In this document: in pieces, positions 8,862 to 17,290 of the stretch
Position numbering within the stretch: the stretch's first letter is position 1
Layout: every line of letters begins with the position of its first letter
Assembly: GCF_035818615.1 (NCBI RefSeq)
Contig: NZ_JAYKZY010000002.1
Coordinates: forward strand, 250,501-314,500
Length of the DNA: 64,000 nucleotides
Source of the DNA: Sphingobium sp. CR2-8
GTDB lineage: Bacteria > Pseudomonadota > Alphaproteobacteria > Sphingomonadales > Sphingomonadaceae
Reading direction: 5' to 3'
The notes under the pieces: model-generated
What the model saw: the letters and a program-made list of their open reading frames with translations, nothing else
The model's database searches: none
What the model was told of the DNA's origin: nothing
Program-made: the position numbers and the translations under genes

Positions 8862-10271
8862 CTAAGCCAGCATTTTCAGCCGCTCTCCAATCCCGCGCAG
8901 ATCGTCGATGAAACGCCCATGCTCTTCCGCCCTGCGCGCTTCATCAGGCAACCGCAGCAGATAGCTCGGATGCACGGTCACCCATCCTTCCGCGCCGTTA
9001 GCCAGCGCCATGGCAGACCCCCGCGTCCGGCTGATCGTCACCGCTTTTCCCAGCATTGCCCGCGCCGCCGATGCGCCCAGCGCAACGATGATGCGCGGAC
9101 GGATCAGGTCGATTTCCTGCCCCAGCCACCATCGGCACGCCTCGATCTCGCCCGCGTCCGGCGACTGGTGCAGACGCCGCTTGCCGCGCCGCTCGAATTT
9201 GAAATGTTTGACCGCATTGGTGACATAGGCGCGCGACCGGTCCAAGCCTGCCGCCTCCAGTGCCCGGTCGAACAACGCACCCGCCGGTCCGACGAAAGGG
9301 CGCCCGGCCAGATCCTCCTGATCCCCCGGCTGCTCGCCGATGAACAGCAGCGGTGCGTCCAGCGGCCCTTCGCCGAACACGGTCTGCGTCGCATCGCGGT
9401 GGAGCGGGCAGCGGGTGCAGCCCATCGCCGCCTGCCGGACCGACGCCCAGACCGTGGCAATATTCCCCTGTCGCGCGGGCGGGGCCTTGGCCGGTAGTGG
9501 CGCGGTCGCGATCATCGCCGCCTCGCGCGCCTGCGCCCCGGCGATCAGGTCCGGGATCAGCGCCGCTTCGGGCAGGTTGCGCCAATATTTCTTGGGCATT
9601 TCGGACAGCATGGCCCCCGTCTTCAACCGCGCCGGATTGAAGATCGCGGCATAATAGCCCTGCCACAATGCTTCGATCGGGTCGCCGTCGGGCGCATCCT
9701 GCCGACTCGCGCCTGGCCCTTCCGTCAGCCTCTCCCCATCCCAGTGGATGCTCACCTCCGGCGTCAGGATGGACCAGCGCATCGCGGCGAAGCGGCGCAT
9801 GAAAAAGCCCGCATTGGCCCGCACGATATGATGGTCCGGCTCGAACCAGGCGACGAAGCGCACGCCGTCGCCCTCCGCCATCTCGCGAAACCGCACGAAG
9901 GCGCGCATCTTGTGGATGTCGCGCCGCACCGCCTTGGCCAGGCCGTCGATCCGCCGCAGCAGCGGGTCGGCCTTGTCCTCCATCAGCCCCGGCCGACCGC
10001 GCAGCCGACATAGCAGCGCATAGAGCAAGGCGAACCTTTCGGGGTCGCTATGCAATATCGCGCATTCCGCCAGGTTGACGAAAGCGCGCGGCACCGAAAA
10101 TCCGGATTCGGTCCGGTCTGGGGGCAGGGGCGTGTCACCGAACAGGTCGCCGCTCGTCGCGCCCACCTGCCAGACCACATCGGCCGGATCGACGCCGTTC
10201 ACAGCCAGCCGCCGGGCTGCGTCACGCCAACCGTCGAAATCGTCGGGGTCGGTCAGCGCGACGCGATACAT
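8862..10271 (-). CDS. DUF4130 domain fused to UdgX-type uracil-DNA glycosylase
   Basis: 469 residues in two parts. Residues 1-240 match the DUF4130 (TIGR03915-type) domain of unknown activity that accompanies DNA-repair radical SAM proteins. Residues about 270-469 are a UdgX-type uracil-DNA glycosylase. This part has Cys285 and Cys288 as likely Fe-S ligands, the uracil-pocket motif GEQPGDQEDLAGRPFVGPAG from residue 312, the extra loop KRRLHQSP with His368, a further Cys at 379, and HPSYLLR at 434. In characterised UdgX the His of this loop attacks the sugar and leaves the enzyme covalently bound to the abasic site. The gene ends the leftward run that starts at the radical SAM gene. Confidence 0.92.
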   Translation of the reverse strand: MYRVALTDPDDFDGWRDAARRLAVNGVDPADVVWQVGATSGDLFGDTPLPPDRTESGFSVPRAFVNLAECAILHSDPERFALLYALLCRLRGRPGLMEDKADPLLRRIDGLAKAVRRDIHKMRAFVRFREMAEGDGVRFVAWFEPDHHIVRANAGFFMRRFAAMRWSILTPEVSIHWDGERLTEGPGASRQDAPDGDPIEALWQGYYAAIFNPARLKTGAMLSEMPKKYWRNLPEAALIPDLIAGAQAREAAMIATAPLPAKAPPARQGNIATVWASVRQAAMGCTRCPLHRDATQTVFGEGPLDAPLLFIGEQPGDQEDLAGRPFVGPAGALFDRALEAAGLDRSRAYVTNAVKHFKFERRGKRRLHQSPDAGEIEACRWWLGQEIDLIRPRIIVALGASAARAMLGKAVTISRTRGSAMALANGAEGWVTVHPSYLLRLPDEARRAEEHGRFIDDLRGIGERLKMLA

Positions 10272-10340
10272 GGATCAGACCTTATGTTGGCGAAAGTTCA
10301 GTGCCGGGCACGACCAAAATCATCGCACCCGATCCGCCGC

Positions 10341-10805
10341 TCAATCCTCCGCTTGCGCGCGCTCCAGCTCGGCAGGCTTGCGCTTGGCGAACAGCTTGCC
10401 CAATCGTGCCTCGTCTTCGGCCGACAATTGCTTGGCCGCGTCGGGGAACATCTCCTCTTCCTCCTCCTCGATATGGTGGAGGTAGCGCTTCTTCATCTCG
10501 GCAAACTTCTTCCGCCACGCCTCGCCGTTGAACTTGAGGTCGTCCAATTCTTCCAGATAATCGTCGATTTCCTTATGCTCGGACACGCTGTGCTGGGCGT
10601 CCTCGCGCAGGTCCGGCTCCGCCAGCATCGTGGCGTAGAGCGTTTCCTCCTCCGCTGCGGCATGGGCCGTCACTTCCACCTTGAACTGGTCGAACAGCTT
10701 CGCCAGCTGCTCGTCATCCTTCGCAACGTCCGCCATCTGGGCGAACAGCGCGCGGTGGGTGTCATGATCCTGCTTCAGGGAATCGAAAATGCTGGTGTCG
10801 GCCAT
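10341..10805 (-). CDS. Hemerythrin HHE-domain protein
   Basis: A 154-residue cytosolic four-helix protein with the spaced ligands of a diiron hemerythrin site: His14 in QDHDTHR, His48, Glu52/53, His77 in SEHKEID, and His110/111 with the following Glu cluster. Bacterial HHE proteins bind O2 or NO or protect against oxidative and nitrosative damage and repair Fe-S clusters. The start at 10805 has GAGGAG nine bases upstream. A longer reading back to 11141 would overlap the membrane protein gene and is rejected. It sits between the radical SAM and UdgX genes, both of which carry Fe-S clusters. Confidence 0.9.
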   Translation of the reverse strand: MADTSIFDSLKQDHDTHRALFAQMADVAKDDEQLAKLFDQFKVEVTAHAAAEEETLYATMLAEPDLREDAQHSVSEHKEIDDYLEELDDLKFNGEAWRKKFAEMKKRYLHHIEEEEEEMFPDAAKQLSAEDEARLGKLFAKRKPAELERAQAED

Positions 10806-10879
10806 CGTTGCTACTCCTCTTTCGAACAGGGACAACGACAGGACGGGCAATTGGCTCCGGGCAAAAAGCCCTCGGTCCG

Positions 10880-11227
10880 TCAGCCGAACAGGAAGCGGAA
10901 GATGATCGCGACCGGAATCCACAGCAGCGCGCCCAGCAGGCTGGCGCCCCAGAGCTGCGCCACGTCGCGGCGGAAGCGCAGGGCCAGGCCGCCTGTCGAC
11001 AGGCCGCCCTGCTCCAGCATATGCCAGCGCCGCTCCAGCCCGCGCGCGGCCACCGCATAGCCGCCGATCGCAACGATGATGCCCAGATGCAGGATCAGCG
11101 ATCCGCCCATTTTCGCGACGATGAAAATCTGGGCGAGGCAAAAGACGACCAGGGCAGCGGCAAGATGCGTGCTGATGCGCTTGGCGAAACCCTTGCCATG
11201 CGCGCGATTACCCAGTGCGGTCGCCAA
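10880..11227 (-). CDS. Small inner-membrane protein, function unknown
   Basis: About 115 residues with three hydrophobic segments: one near residues 20-37 (AAALVVFCLAQIFIV), one near 40-58 (LILHLGIIVAIGGYAVAA) and one at the C-terminus (LLGALLWIPVAIIFRFLFG). The TTG at 11227 is taken as start because GAAGGAG lies nine bases upstream; a GTG at 11269 in the same frame lacks a ribosome site. No known family recognised. It lies between the radical SAM gene (75 bp upstream) and the hemerythrin gene (75 bp downstream) on the same strand. Confidence 0.65.
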   Translation of the reverse strand: MATALGNRAHGKGFAKRISTHLAAALVVFCLAQIFIVAKMGGSLILHLGIIVAIGGYAVAARGLERRWHMLEQGGLSTGGLALRFRRDVAQLWGASLLGALLWIPVAIIFRFLFG

Positions 11228-11301
11228 GACCTCATTCTCCTTCAAAGACCCTGAAGGACAGAATTTCACGAGTTGCGGCCGCGATCAACCCGAAACTGCG
11301 C

Positions 11302-12546
11302 TCAGGCGAACAAATCCAGCTGCCGTGCGGGCGGGGCGATCCGCGCGCGCAGGTCGGCGCGATCGATCAGCGCCACCGGCCGCCAGTCCGCCGCCACCAG
11401 AAAAGGACGCAGTTTCTTGATCGATGTGGTCAACCGCGCGACATCGTCCAGCCGCAGGCGACGATGGCGGCGGCTCAGGATGATGCGGTCCACCGCCTTC
11501 ACCCCCAGCCCCGGCACCCGCAGCAACGCTTCGCGCGGCGCCAGATTGACGTCGACCGGGAATGTCGCGCGATGATTGAGCGCCCAGGCAAGCTTGGGAT
11601 CGATGTCGAGCGGCAGGCATCCCGTCGCCGCATCGGTCGCCGCCGCGATCTCGCCTGCATTATAACCATAGAAGCGGATCATCCAGTCCGACTGGTAGAG
11701 CCGATGTTCGCGCATCAAGGGCGGCCGCTTCAACGGCAGCACGGCACTGGGCGAGGGGATGGGGGAAAAGGCGCTATAATAGACGCGCCGCAATTTGTGC
11801 CGGTCATAGAGGCTGCTCGCCCGCGCGATGATCGCCCGGTCGTCCGCCGCGTCCGCGCCCACGATCATCTGCGTCGATTGACCCGCCGGCGCAAAGCGCG
11901 GTGCGCTCTTATATTTGCGCCGCGCGTCCAGCCCGTCTTCCATGTCGCTGCGCAGCCGCCCCATCGCGCCCTCGATCCGCCCTCCGTCCTTTTCGGGGGC
12001 CAGCGCCTTCAACCCGCTTTCGGTCGGCAGTTCGACATTGATCGACAGGCGATCGGCATGCAGCCCCGCCTGATGGATCAGCGCCGGGTCGGCATCCGGG
12101 ATCGTCTTCAAATGGATATAGCCGCGAAACGCATGATCCTCGCGCAGCGACCGGGCCACCTCGACCATCTGCTCCATCGTATAGTCGGACGACCGTATGA
12201 TGCCGGAGGACAGGAACAGGCCTTCGATATAATTGCGCCGATAGAAATTCAGCGTCAGGTCGACCACCTCCTGCGCGGTGAAGCGCGCCCGGCGCACGTC
12301 GCTCGACCGGCGGTTGATGCAATAATGGCAGTCGAAGATGCAGCTGTTGGTCAGCAATATCTTCAGCAGCGAAATGCAGCGGCCATCGGGCGCATAGGCG
12401 TGGCATATGCCCATGCCCTCGGTCGATCCGATCCCCTTGCCGTCGCGCGAATCGCGCTTGGCGGTGCCGGACGATGCGCAGGATGCATCATATTTAGCGG
12501 CGTCCGCCAGGATTTCGAGTTTCTGCCGGGTGGAAAGCTGGGCCAT
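11302..12546 (-). CDS. Putative DNA modification/repair radical SAM protein (UdgX-linked type)
   Basis: A 414-residue radical SAM enzyme. The cluster motif CxxxCxxC is at Cys69, Cys73 and Cys76 (NSCIFDCHYC), with further conserved Cys23, Cys48 and Cys57 in the N-terminal part. Near residues 345-354 PGLGVKAVDR forms a helix-hairpin-helix DNA-binding motif. This matches the TIGR03916-type family, named for its repeated linkage to the UDG/DUF4130 proteins, as seen here at 8862. The reaction is not known; a role on damaged or modified DNA is inferred from the HhH and the linkage. A GTTC-N7-GTTC SOS box adjoins the start codon. This makes it a likely LexA-regulated gene. Confidence 0.92.
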   Translation of the reverse strand: MAQLSTRQKLEILADAAKYDASCASSGTAKRDSRDGKGIGSTEGMGICHAYAPDGRCISLLKILLTNSCIFDCHYCINRRSSDVRRARFTAQEVVDLTLNFYRRNYIEGLFLSSGIIRSSDYTMEQMVEVARSLREDHAFRGYIHLKTIPDADPALIHQAGLHADRLSINVELPTESGLKALAPEKDGGRIEGAMGRLRSDMEDGLDARRKYKSAPRFAPAGQSTQMIVGADAADDRAIIARASSLYDRHKLRRVYYSAFSPIPSPSAVLPLKRPPLMREHRLYQSDWMIRFYGYNAGEIAAATDAATGCLPLDIDPKLAWALNHRATFPVDVNLAPREALLRVPGLGVKAVDRIILSRRHRRLRLDDVARLTTSIKKLRPFLVAADWRPVALIDRADLRARIAPPARQLDLFA

Positions 12547-12548
12547 AT

Positions 12549-12563
12549 GTTCCTGATATGTTC
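12549..12563. promoter_or_regulatory. Candidate SOS (LexA) box upstream of the radical SAM gene
   Basis: GTTC-CTGATAT-GTTC fits the alphaproteobacterial LexA consensus GTTC-N7-GTTC exactly, as does the box before recA at 46905. It lies two bases upstream of the ATG on the gene's strand (there it reads GAAC-N7-GAAC) and overlaps the ribosome site region, so a bound repressor would block initiation or early elongation. Confidence 0.7.
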
Positions 12564-12629
12564 AGGATTTCACCTTGTCCACAACCTCGATCAGTTAGCT
12601 GTCCCAAAGGGAAGGGCGGCGCGCCATTC

Positions 12630-12710
12630 ATACCAAACCAGTTGTTCCCCCGGCGCAGGCCGGGGTCCAGTCCCGCGCTCAGAACTGGACCCCGGCGCAG
12701 GCCGGGGAGC
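12630..12710. repeat. Family A palindromic repeat, copy 3
   Basis: Core arms TTCCCCCGGCGCAGGCCGGG and the complementary GGCGCAGGCCGGGG around a short loop, preceded by ATACCA...CCAGTTG, a shortened version of the flank seen in the long copies. It lies between the class II aldolase and radical SAM genes, and may separate their transcripts. Confidence 0.85.
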
Positions 12711-12743
12711 CGCCTTATGGGCCAGCATTATCGCATTTTGCTA

Positions 12744-13502
12744 TTATGCTCGCCAGCCCGGATCGATCCGGTCGATGCGGCGCACCATCGCCTGGAAATC
12801 GGGCACGCCGGGACCGACGGGCAATTGCATGGCGGACAGGTCGCGCTGATGCACGGCGATCACGTCCGCCGGGATATCGACGGGCGTCCCCGCCGCGCCC
12901 GCCGCGACTTGGATCTCGCACGCGCGTTGCAGCGACCAGTGGGTCAGGAACGCCTCAGGCAGACTCGCCGCCATCACCAGCGTGCCGTGATTGCGCAACA
13001 TCATGATGCGACGCGCGCCCAGATTGGCGATCAGCCGTTCGCCCTCGTCGACACGGATCGTGACGCCTTCGAAGTCATGATAGGCGATTCGCCCCGCAAA
13101 GGCGGCGGCGTAGAAGCTGATCGGCCGCAGCCCCTCCGCACAGGCGCTCACCGCCATGCCCGCTGTCGTATGGGTATGGATGATGCAATGGGCGTCGGGC
13201 AGGTGGCGGTGGAACACGCTATGCTGGGTGAAGCCCGCGCGGTTCACCGGATAGGGGCTGCCGTCCAGCACCCGCCCATCTATGTCGATCTTGACCAGGT
13301 TCGATGCGGTCACCTCGTCATAGGCCAGGCCGAACGGATTGATCAGAAACGCGCCCTCTTCGTCCGGCACGCGCAGCGTGATGTGGTTGTAGATGAGTTC
13401 GGACCAGCCCATATGATCGAAGATGCGGTAGCAGGCGGCCAGCTGCTGGCGCGCCTCCCATTCGGCGGCGGACATATCGGGGCGTTGTGCGGCGGTCGCC
13501 AT
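12744..13502 (-). CDS. Class II aldolase/adducin family protein
   Basis: A 252-residue cytosolic protein of the zinc-dependent FucA/AraD superfamily. The zinc motif is HTHT (His109, His111), and a later His in LRNHGTLV supplies a further ligand. The N-terminal part (YNHITLRVP, then FLINPFGL) is characteristic of the adducin-like branch. Substrates in this branch range from sugar phosphates to hydroxy acids, so none is assigned. The start at 13502 is preceded by AGGAGAAGGA; longer readings have no ribosome site. It is separated from the radical SAM gene by a 197-bp gap with a repeat, so it is probably a separate unit. Confidence 0.9.
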   Translation of the reverse strand: MATAAQRPDMSAAEWEARQQLAACYRIFDHMGWSELIYNHITLRVPDEEGAFLINPFGLAYDEVTASNLVKIDIDGRVLDGSPYPVNRAGFTQHSVFHRHLPDAHCIIHTHTTAGMAVSACAEGLRPISFYAAAFAGRIAYHDFEGVTIRVDEGERLIANLGARRIMMLRNHGTLVMAASLPEAFLTHWSLQRACEIQVAAGAAGTPVDIPADVIAVHQRDLSAMQLPVGPGVPDFQAMVRRIDRIDPGWRA

Positions 13503-13729
13503 GGCGATCCTTCTCCTGTCTGTTATGTCGCCACTATCGCTGCAGCCGGCGCAAAAGTCGAGATTGCGCCCTTTGGGGTTGAGTTTGCGCGACTCTGCTG
13601 ATAGGGCGCCGCCCACATGGCGTAGGGCGACCTGCGACGACTCACTGGCTTTGCTATTCGGTCGGCCCGTCGGGAAGGATGTAAAAGTCCCGGCGTACCG
13701 CTCGTTTTCGATTGGAGATTGACGGACTT

Positions 13730-13936
13730 ATGCAGATCATCGTTCGCGACAACAATGTCGACCAGGCTCTTCGCGCGCTCAAGAAGAAGCTGCAGCGTGA
13801 AGGCGTGTATCGCGAAATGAAGCTGCGTCGCCATTACGAAAAGCCGTCGGAAAAGCGCGCCCGTGAAAAGGCGGCCGCTGTCCGCCGCGCGCGCAAGATG
13901 GAACGCAAGCGCGCCGAGCGCGACGGCGCGAAGTAA
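13730..13936 (+). CDS. rpsU: 30S ribosomal protein S21
   Basis: A 68-residue, very basic protein with the S21 signature from its first residues ([20 protein letters not shown]) and a Lys/Arg-rich C-terminus ([13 protein letters not shown]). S21 binds the platform of the small subunit near the anti-Shine-Dalgarno region. The ATG at 13730 gives the universal N-terminus. It is divergent from the aldolase and followed at short distance by an FKBP gene. Confidence 0.97.
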   Translation: MQIIVRDNNVDQALRALKKKLQREGVYREMKLRRHYEKPSEKRAREKAAAVRRARKMERKRAERDGAK

Positions 13937-14027
13937 GCGCCGTTCGGGGTGGGCTTCGCCTTCGGGCGACGCCGCCCCCGCTTTCTTGAAGCTGCCCTCC
14001 CGCCCTTAATTGCGAGATACAAAGCCC

Positions 14028-14612
14028 ATGTCCACGACGGCTGTTCCCCTTCGCCCCATTGCCAAGGGGTCGCTGACGCGTCTCTGGATCGGCGTCGCCG
14101 CCGTCGCTCTGGCGGCGGGTGGTCTTGCCTGGGCGGGCCAGCAGGGTGTCGCGCCGTCGCCGGCCGCCTTCCTGTCGCAGAACGCCCATGCCGATGGCGT
14201 GGTGACGACGCCATCGGGCCTGCAATATAAGATATTGTCGGAAGGAACCGGGGCCAGCCCCACCACCGCCGACGTGGCGCTGGTCGGTTACAAGGGCGCG
14301 CTGCTCGACGGCACCGTCTTCGACGAAAACCCGCAGGCGCCGATGCCGATCGACGGCGTCGTGCCGGGCTTTTCCGAAGGCCTGCAAAAGATGAAGAAGG
14401 GCGGCAAATATCGCCTCTGGATTCCGCCGCAGCTTGGCTATGGCGACGCGGACAACGGCCCGATCCCCGGCGGTTCTGTGCTGGTCTTCGACGTCAACCT
14501 GCACGATTTCAAATCGAAGGCCGAACTGATGCAGTTGCAGCAGCAGATGCAGCAACAGGGCGGTATGCCCGGCGCTATGCCCCCGGGCGCGGTGCCGCAG
14601 CCGGGTAACTGA
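14028..14612 (+). CDS. FKBP-type peptidyl-prolyl isomerase, membrane-anchored
   Basis: 194 residues. One N-terminal hydrophobic segment (about residues 19-38, LWIGVAAVALAAGGLAWAG) acts as signal anchor or cleavable leader. The FKBP fold follows (about 60-165), with GLQYKIL, VGYKGALLDGTVFDE, VVPGFSEGLQKMKKGGK and IPPQLGYGD, all typical of this isomerase. The tail is Gln/Met/Pro-rich and probably disordered. It should act on protein folding in the periplasm. ATG at 14028 is preferred to an in-frame TTG at 14010. A strong terminator follows. Confidence 0.93.
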   Translation: MSTTAVPLRPIAKGSLTRLWIGVAAVALAAGGLAWAGQQGVAPSPAAFLSQNAHADGVVTTPSGLQYKILSEGTGASPTTADVALVGYKGALLDGTVFDENPQAPMPIDGVVPGFSEGLQKMKKGGKYRLWIPPQLGYGDADNGPIPGGSVLVFDVNLHDFKSKAELMQLQQQMQQQGGMPGAMPPGAVPQPGN

Positions 14613-14643
14613 GCCACAGGGCGCAGATACGAAAGCCGATACG

Positions 14644-14674
14644 AAAAGGGGCCGAATGTTCGGCCCCTTTTTCT
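14644..14674 (+). terminator. Rho-independent terminator after the FKBP gene
   Basis: AAAAGGGGCCGAA, a three-base loop, then TTCGGCCCC and TTTTTC. Symmetric A and T tracts make it plausible in both directions, so it can also serve the leftward gene at 14705. Confidence 0.9.
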
Positions 14675-14704
14675 TTGTCTCATGTCGCAATTGCGAAAGC
14701 TAGC

Positions 14705-15052
14705 TCAGGCGTGACCCTGACAAGCCCCCTCGTCGTTCGCCATCGTCGCCGGACCCGCGCCGAAGGCCAGCGCATCGGCGCTGCCGACCCGTTCCTCGCC
14801 TGCGAACAGCTTGTCGAGCCGGGTCTTGATGTCGCGCCGATATTCGGCGGTGGCAACCGATCGCGGGGCCGACACTTCGATGTCGCACGCGATCGCGCCC
14901 TTGATCCGCTCGACGGCGCTATCGTCCAGCACACCCGCCCGGCGAAGCTCGATACAGAGCTGCAACAGTCCGGTCGCGGTGGCATGGGCGCGCAGACCCA
15001 CATTGGTCAGGTCGAAATGCAGTTTCTTCTGCTTGTCCAGGGACGGGGTCAT
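14705..15052 (-). CDS. Hypothetical protein, 115 residues
   Basis: A soluble, mostly helical protein without signal peptide or membrane segment. The N-terminus (KKLHFDLTNVGLRAHATATGLLQLCIELRRAG) and a middle part ending KTRLDKLFAG look like a well-ordered helical domain; the last 25 residues are Gly/Ala-rich. The start at 15052 has GAGAGGA upstream. It is convergent with the FKBP gene and shares the terminator. I do not recognise its family. Confidence 0.7.
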   Translation of the reverse strand: MTPSLDKQKKLHFDLTNVGLRAHATATGLLQLCIELRRAGVLDDSAVERIKGAIACDIEVSAPRSVATAEYRRDIKTRLDKLFAGEERVGSADALAFGAGPATMANDEGACQGHA

Positions 15053-15222
15053 GGGGCTATCCTCTCCAGCTTTTTACCAGCCTATCACAGATTTAATCCG
15101 CCGATAGGGCCTGCTGTTCCCGCGATTCTGTCCTATGGCGGGATAAGGCGATAACAGGAGGGGACGAAGCGGCTATCCGCGACCGAAAATATCCCACTTA
15201 TGATCGATCATGTCGCAATGAG

Positions 15223-15245
15223 CGGGAAATGTGCGAAGTTAAGCG
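15223..15245. repeat. 23-bp exact repeat, copy 1
   Basis: The 23 bases starting CGGGAAATGTGCGAAGTTAA are identical to 48355-48377, 33 kb away. This copy covers the stop codon of the AI-2E-type transporter gene. Function unknown; the neighbouring sequence of the two copies is not alike. Confidence 0.7.
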
Positions 15246-16333
15246 CCGGACCCACCCGGCGCACCCAACGCTATCCCGCTATGCCTGCGTGCCAGTCCCT
15301 TGGACCGTTCCTCCAGATAGACCTTGATCATCGCGACGATCGGATCGGCCAGGAACAGCCCCATGATGCCGAACAGCGCCCCGAACAGGATCTGCGCCGC
15401 CAGCACCAGCGCCGGGGCCAGGTCGGTGGCGCGCTTCGCCACCATCGGCACGATCAGATAGCCGTCTACGATCTGCACCACCATATAGACGCCAAAGGCA
15501 TAGAGGCCGGTATGCATGCCGCCCGAAAAGCCGACCAGGATGATCAGCACGCCCGATAGGATCGATCCGATATTGGGCAGGAAGGCAAACAGGCCGGTCA
15601 ATATGCCCAGCAACCCCGCCATCGGCACATTGCCCATCCACAGGAACAGCCAGACGCCCACGCCCTCCACCGTCATGCCGATCAGTCGGCCGAACATCAG
15701 TCGGCGCAGCGTCCATCCCATCTTGTCCGCCACGGTATAGAAATGCGCCCGCTTCTCGATCGGCAGCATCCAGGCGACGCCGCGTTCGTAAAGTTTGGGT
15801 TCGACCGCGATGAAGATCGCCAGCACCAGCATCATGACGCCGCTCGTCACCGCGCCGACCACGGTGCCGACTGCGGCCGTCACCCGGCCCATGCTGCTCA
15901 TCGCCTGGCTCGCCAGGCTTTTCAGGTCGGACGGCGTGGCACTGATGCCCAGTTGTTGCATCCAGCCCCCGATGCGCATCACCTGCGCCTCGACAATGGT
16001 GCGCATCGCCTGCGCCTGCGCCGCCAGGCTCGATCCGGTGAGGTAGACGGTATAGGTCAGGAAGGCGACTGCGGCCAGCAGCACGATCGTCAGGCGCCAG
16101 CCGCGCCCGATCGGCAGGATGCGCCCCAGCAAGCGGGTCCCCCCGTCCATCATCGTCGCCAGCACCAGCGCGCCCATGACCAGCAGCAGCGGCTGCGCGA
16201 GCAGCGCGACAAGCCCTACCGCGATCGCCAGCGCGAACCACACGCCCGCGCGCTTCAGTTCATGTTGGACCAGCGGGCTGCGGACCTCGCTGGGACCGGG
16301 TTGCTCGACATGATGATCGTACGTGTCGCTCAA
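15239..16333 (-). CDS. AI-2E/YdiK-type transporter family membrane protein
   Basis: A 364-residue inner-membrane protein with about eight hydrophobic segments: two pairs near the N-terminus (from residue 33 and from 75), then a soluble stretch (about 110-205), then a C-terminal block with GVGVWLFLWMGNV and the motif FLPNIGSILSGV near residue 240. This is the layout of the AI-2E exporter (PF01594) family, whose members move autoinducer-2, Na+/H+ or unknown solutes; the substrate here is not predictable. Its stop lies in the 23-bp repeat. It is followed on the same strand, 186 bp later, by the small helical protein gene. Confidence 0.88.
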   Translation of the reverse strand: MSDTYDHHVEQPGPSEVRSPLVQHELKRAGVWFALAIAVGLVALLAQPLLLVMGALVLATMMDGGTRLLGRILPIGRGWRLTIVLLAAVAFLTYTVYLTGSSLAAQAQAMRTIVEAQVMRIGGWMQQLGISATPSDLKSLASQAMSSMGRVTAAVGTVVGAVTSGVMMLVLAIFIAVEPKLYERGVAWMLPIEKRAHFYTVADKMGWTLRRLMFGRLIGMTVEGVGVWLFLWMGNVPMAGLLGILTGLFAFLPNIGSILSGVLIILVGFSGGMHTGLYAFGVYMVVQIVDGYLIVPMVAKRATDLAPALVLAAQILFGALFGIMGLFLADPIVAMIKVYLEERSKGLARRHSGIALGAPGGSGA

Positions 16334-16366
16334 AACCCGGTGCCCTCTATCGACTGTTTCGGTCGG

Positions 16367-17290
16367 TTATTCCGGTGGTGCAACGCTCTGCGGTCGCAGG
16401 CTGTTCCCCGCCCGGCCGCTGCGCAGCGCATGGACCCAGCTCAGTGGATTCCAGGTCGCGTCCCCATCCAGGCTGAAGGTGATGAACTCCGCCCGGCCGC
16501 CGATCGCCTCCCACGGCACCGGGCCGCCCAGGCCGTTTTCTTCCAGCGGCGCGCGGCTGTCGGCGCTGTTGTCGCGATTGTCGCCCATCAGGAACACATG
16601 GTCGGGCTGCACCCGCACCGGCCCGTACCAGTCGAGCGCGCTTGGCCCCATGTCGATCGTGACATAGGTCTTGCCGTTGGGCAGGATTTCCTGCCGCACC
16701 GGCAGTTCGCAATAATCGCGGCCATCCGCGCCCGTCATCCGCGCGCCGGGAAATTGCATCGGCGGGCAGGGGGCGTTGCCGTCGACGGGGATGCGCAGGG
16801 GCTTGAGCATCTTCTGCTTCACCGCCACCCCGTTCAGCAGAACCTGGCCGCCGCGCACCTCCACGATGTCGCCGGGCAGGCCGATCACCCGCTTGATATA
16901 ATCCTCCCGCCGGTTCTGTGGGCTGACGATGACGATATCGCCCCGTTCGGGCAGGCGACCCAGCACCCGGCCCTTCAAAAAGGGCAGGGGGTGGAAGCTG
17001 GGCGAGACATAGGACCAGCCATAGGGGAATTTGCTCACCACCAGCCGGTCGCCGGTCAGCAGCACCGGCATCATCGATTCGCTGGGGATGTAGAAGGGCT
17101 TGGCGACGAAGCTGTGGAACGCCAGCACCGCCAGGATCAGCAGCACGATGCTTTTCAGCTCGTGCCACCAATTGACGGCGGCGGGCGTCGCATCGGGCGC
17201 GATGCGGCCTTCGGGCAGGTCGATGGCCGTCACGGTTGGGCTTTCGCTAGGGGGAGTTTCGCGCGCGTGATCGCTCGGTGTATCGGTCAC
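16367..17290 (-). CDS. lepB: Signal peptidase I
   Basis: Membrane-bound serine protease of 307 residues that removes signal peptides from exported proteins. After a 40-residue polar N-terminus there is one membrane helix (about 45-65). Box B follows, with catalytic Ser72 in PSESMMP. The general-base Lys133 is in [11 protein letters not shown], and box E is [11 protein letters not shown] near residue 240. The start ATG overlaps the stop of acpS by four bases. It is the last gene of the pyrE-pdxJ-orf87-acpS-lepB run, so its expression is tied to lipid-carrier activation. Confidence 0.97.
   Translation of the reverse strand: MTDTPSDHARETPPSESPTVTAIDLPEGRIAPDATPAAVNWWHELKSIVLLILAVLAFHSFVAKPFYIPSESMMPVLLTGDRLVVSKFPYGWSYVSPSFHPLPFLKGRVLGRLPERGDIVIVSPQNRREDYIKRVIGLPGDIVEVRGGQVLLNGVAVKQKMLKPLRIPVDGNAPCPPMQFPGARMTGADGRDYCELPVRQEILPNGKTYVTIDMGPSALDWYGPVRVQPDHVFLMGDNRDNSADSRAPLEENGLGGPVPWEAIGGRAEFITFSLDGDATWNPLSWVHALRSGRAGNSLRPQSVAPPE

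Noticed and set aside
10806..11141. Longer hemerythrin gene starting at 11141
   Set aside because: The extension overlaps the membrane protein gene, lacks motif content, and the start at 10805 has a good ribosome site.
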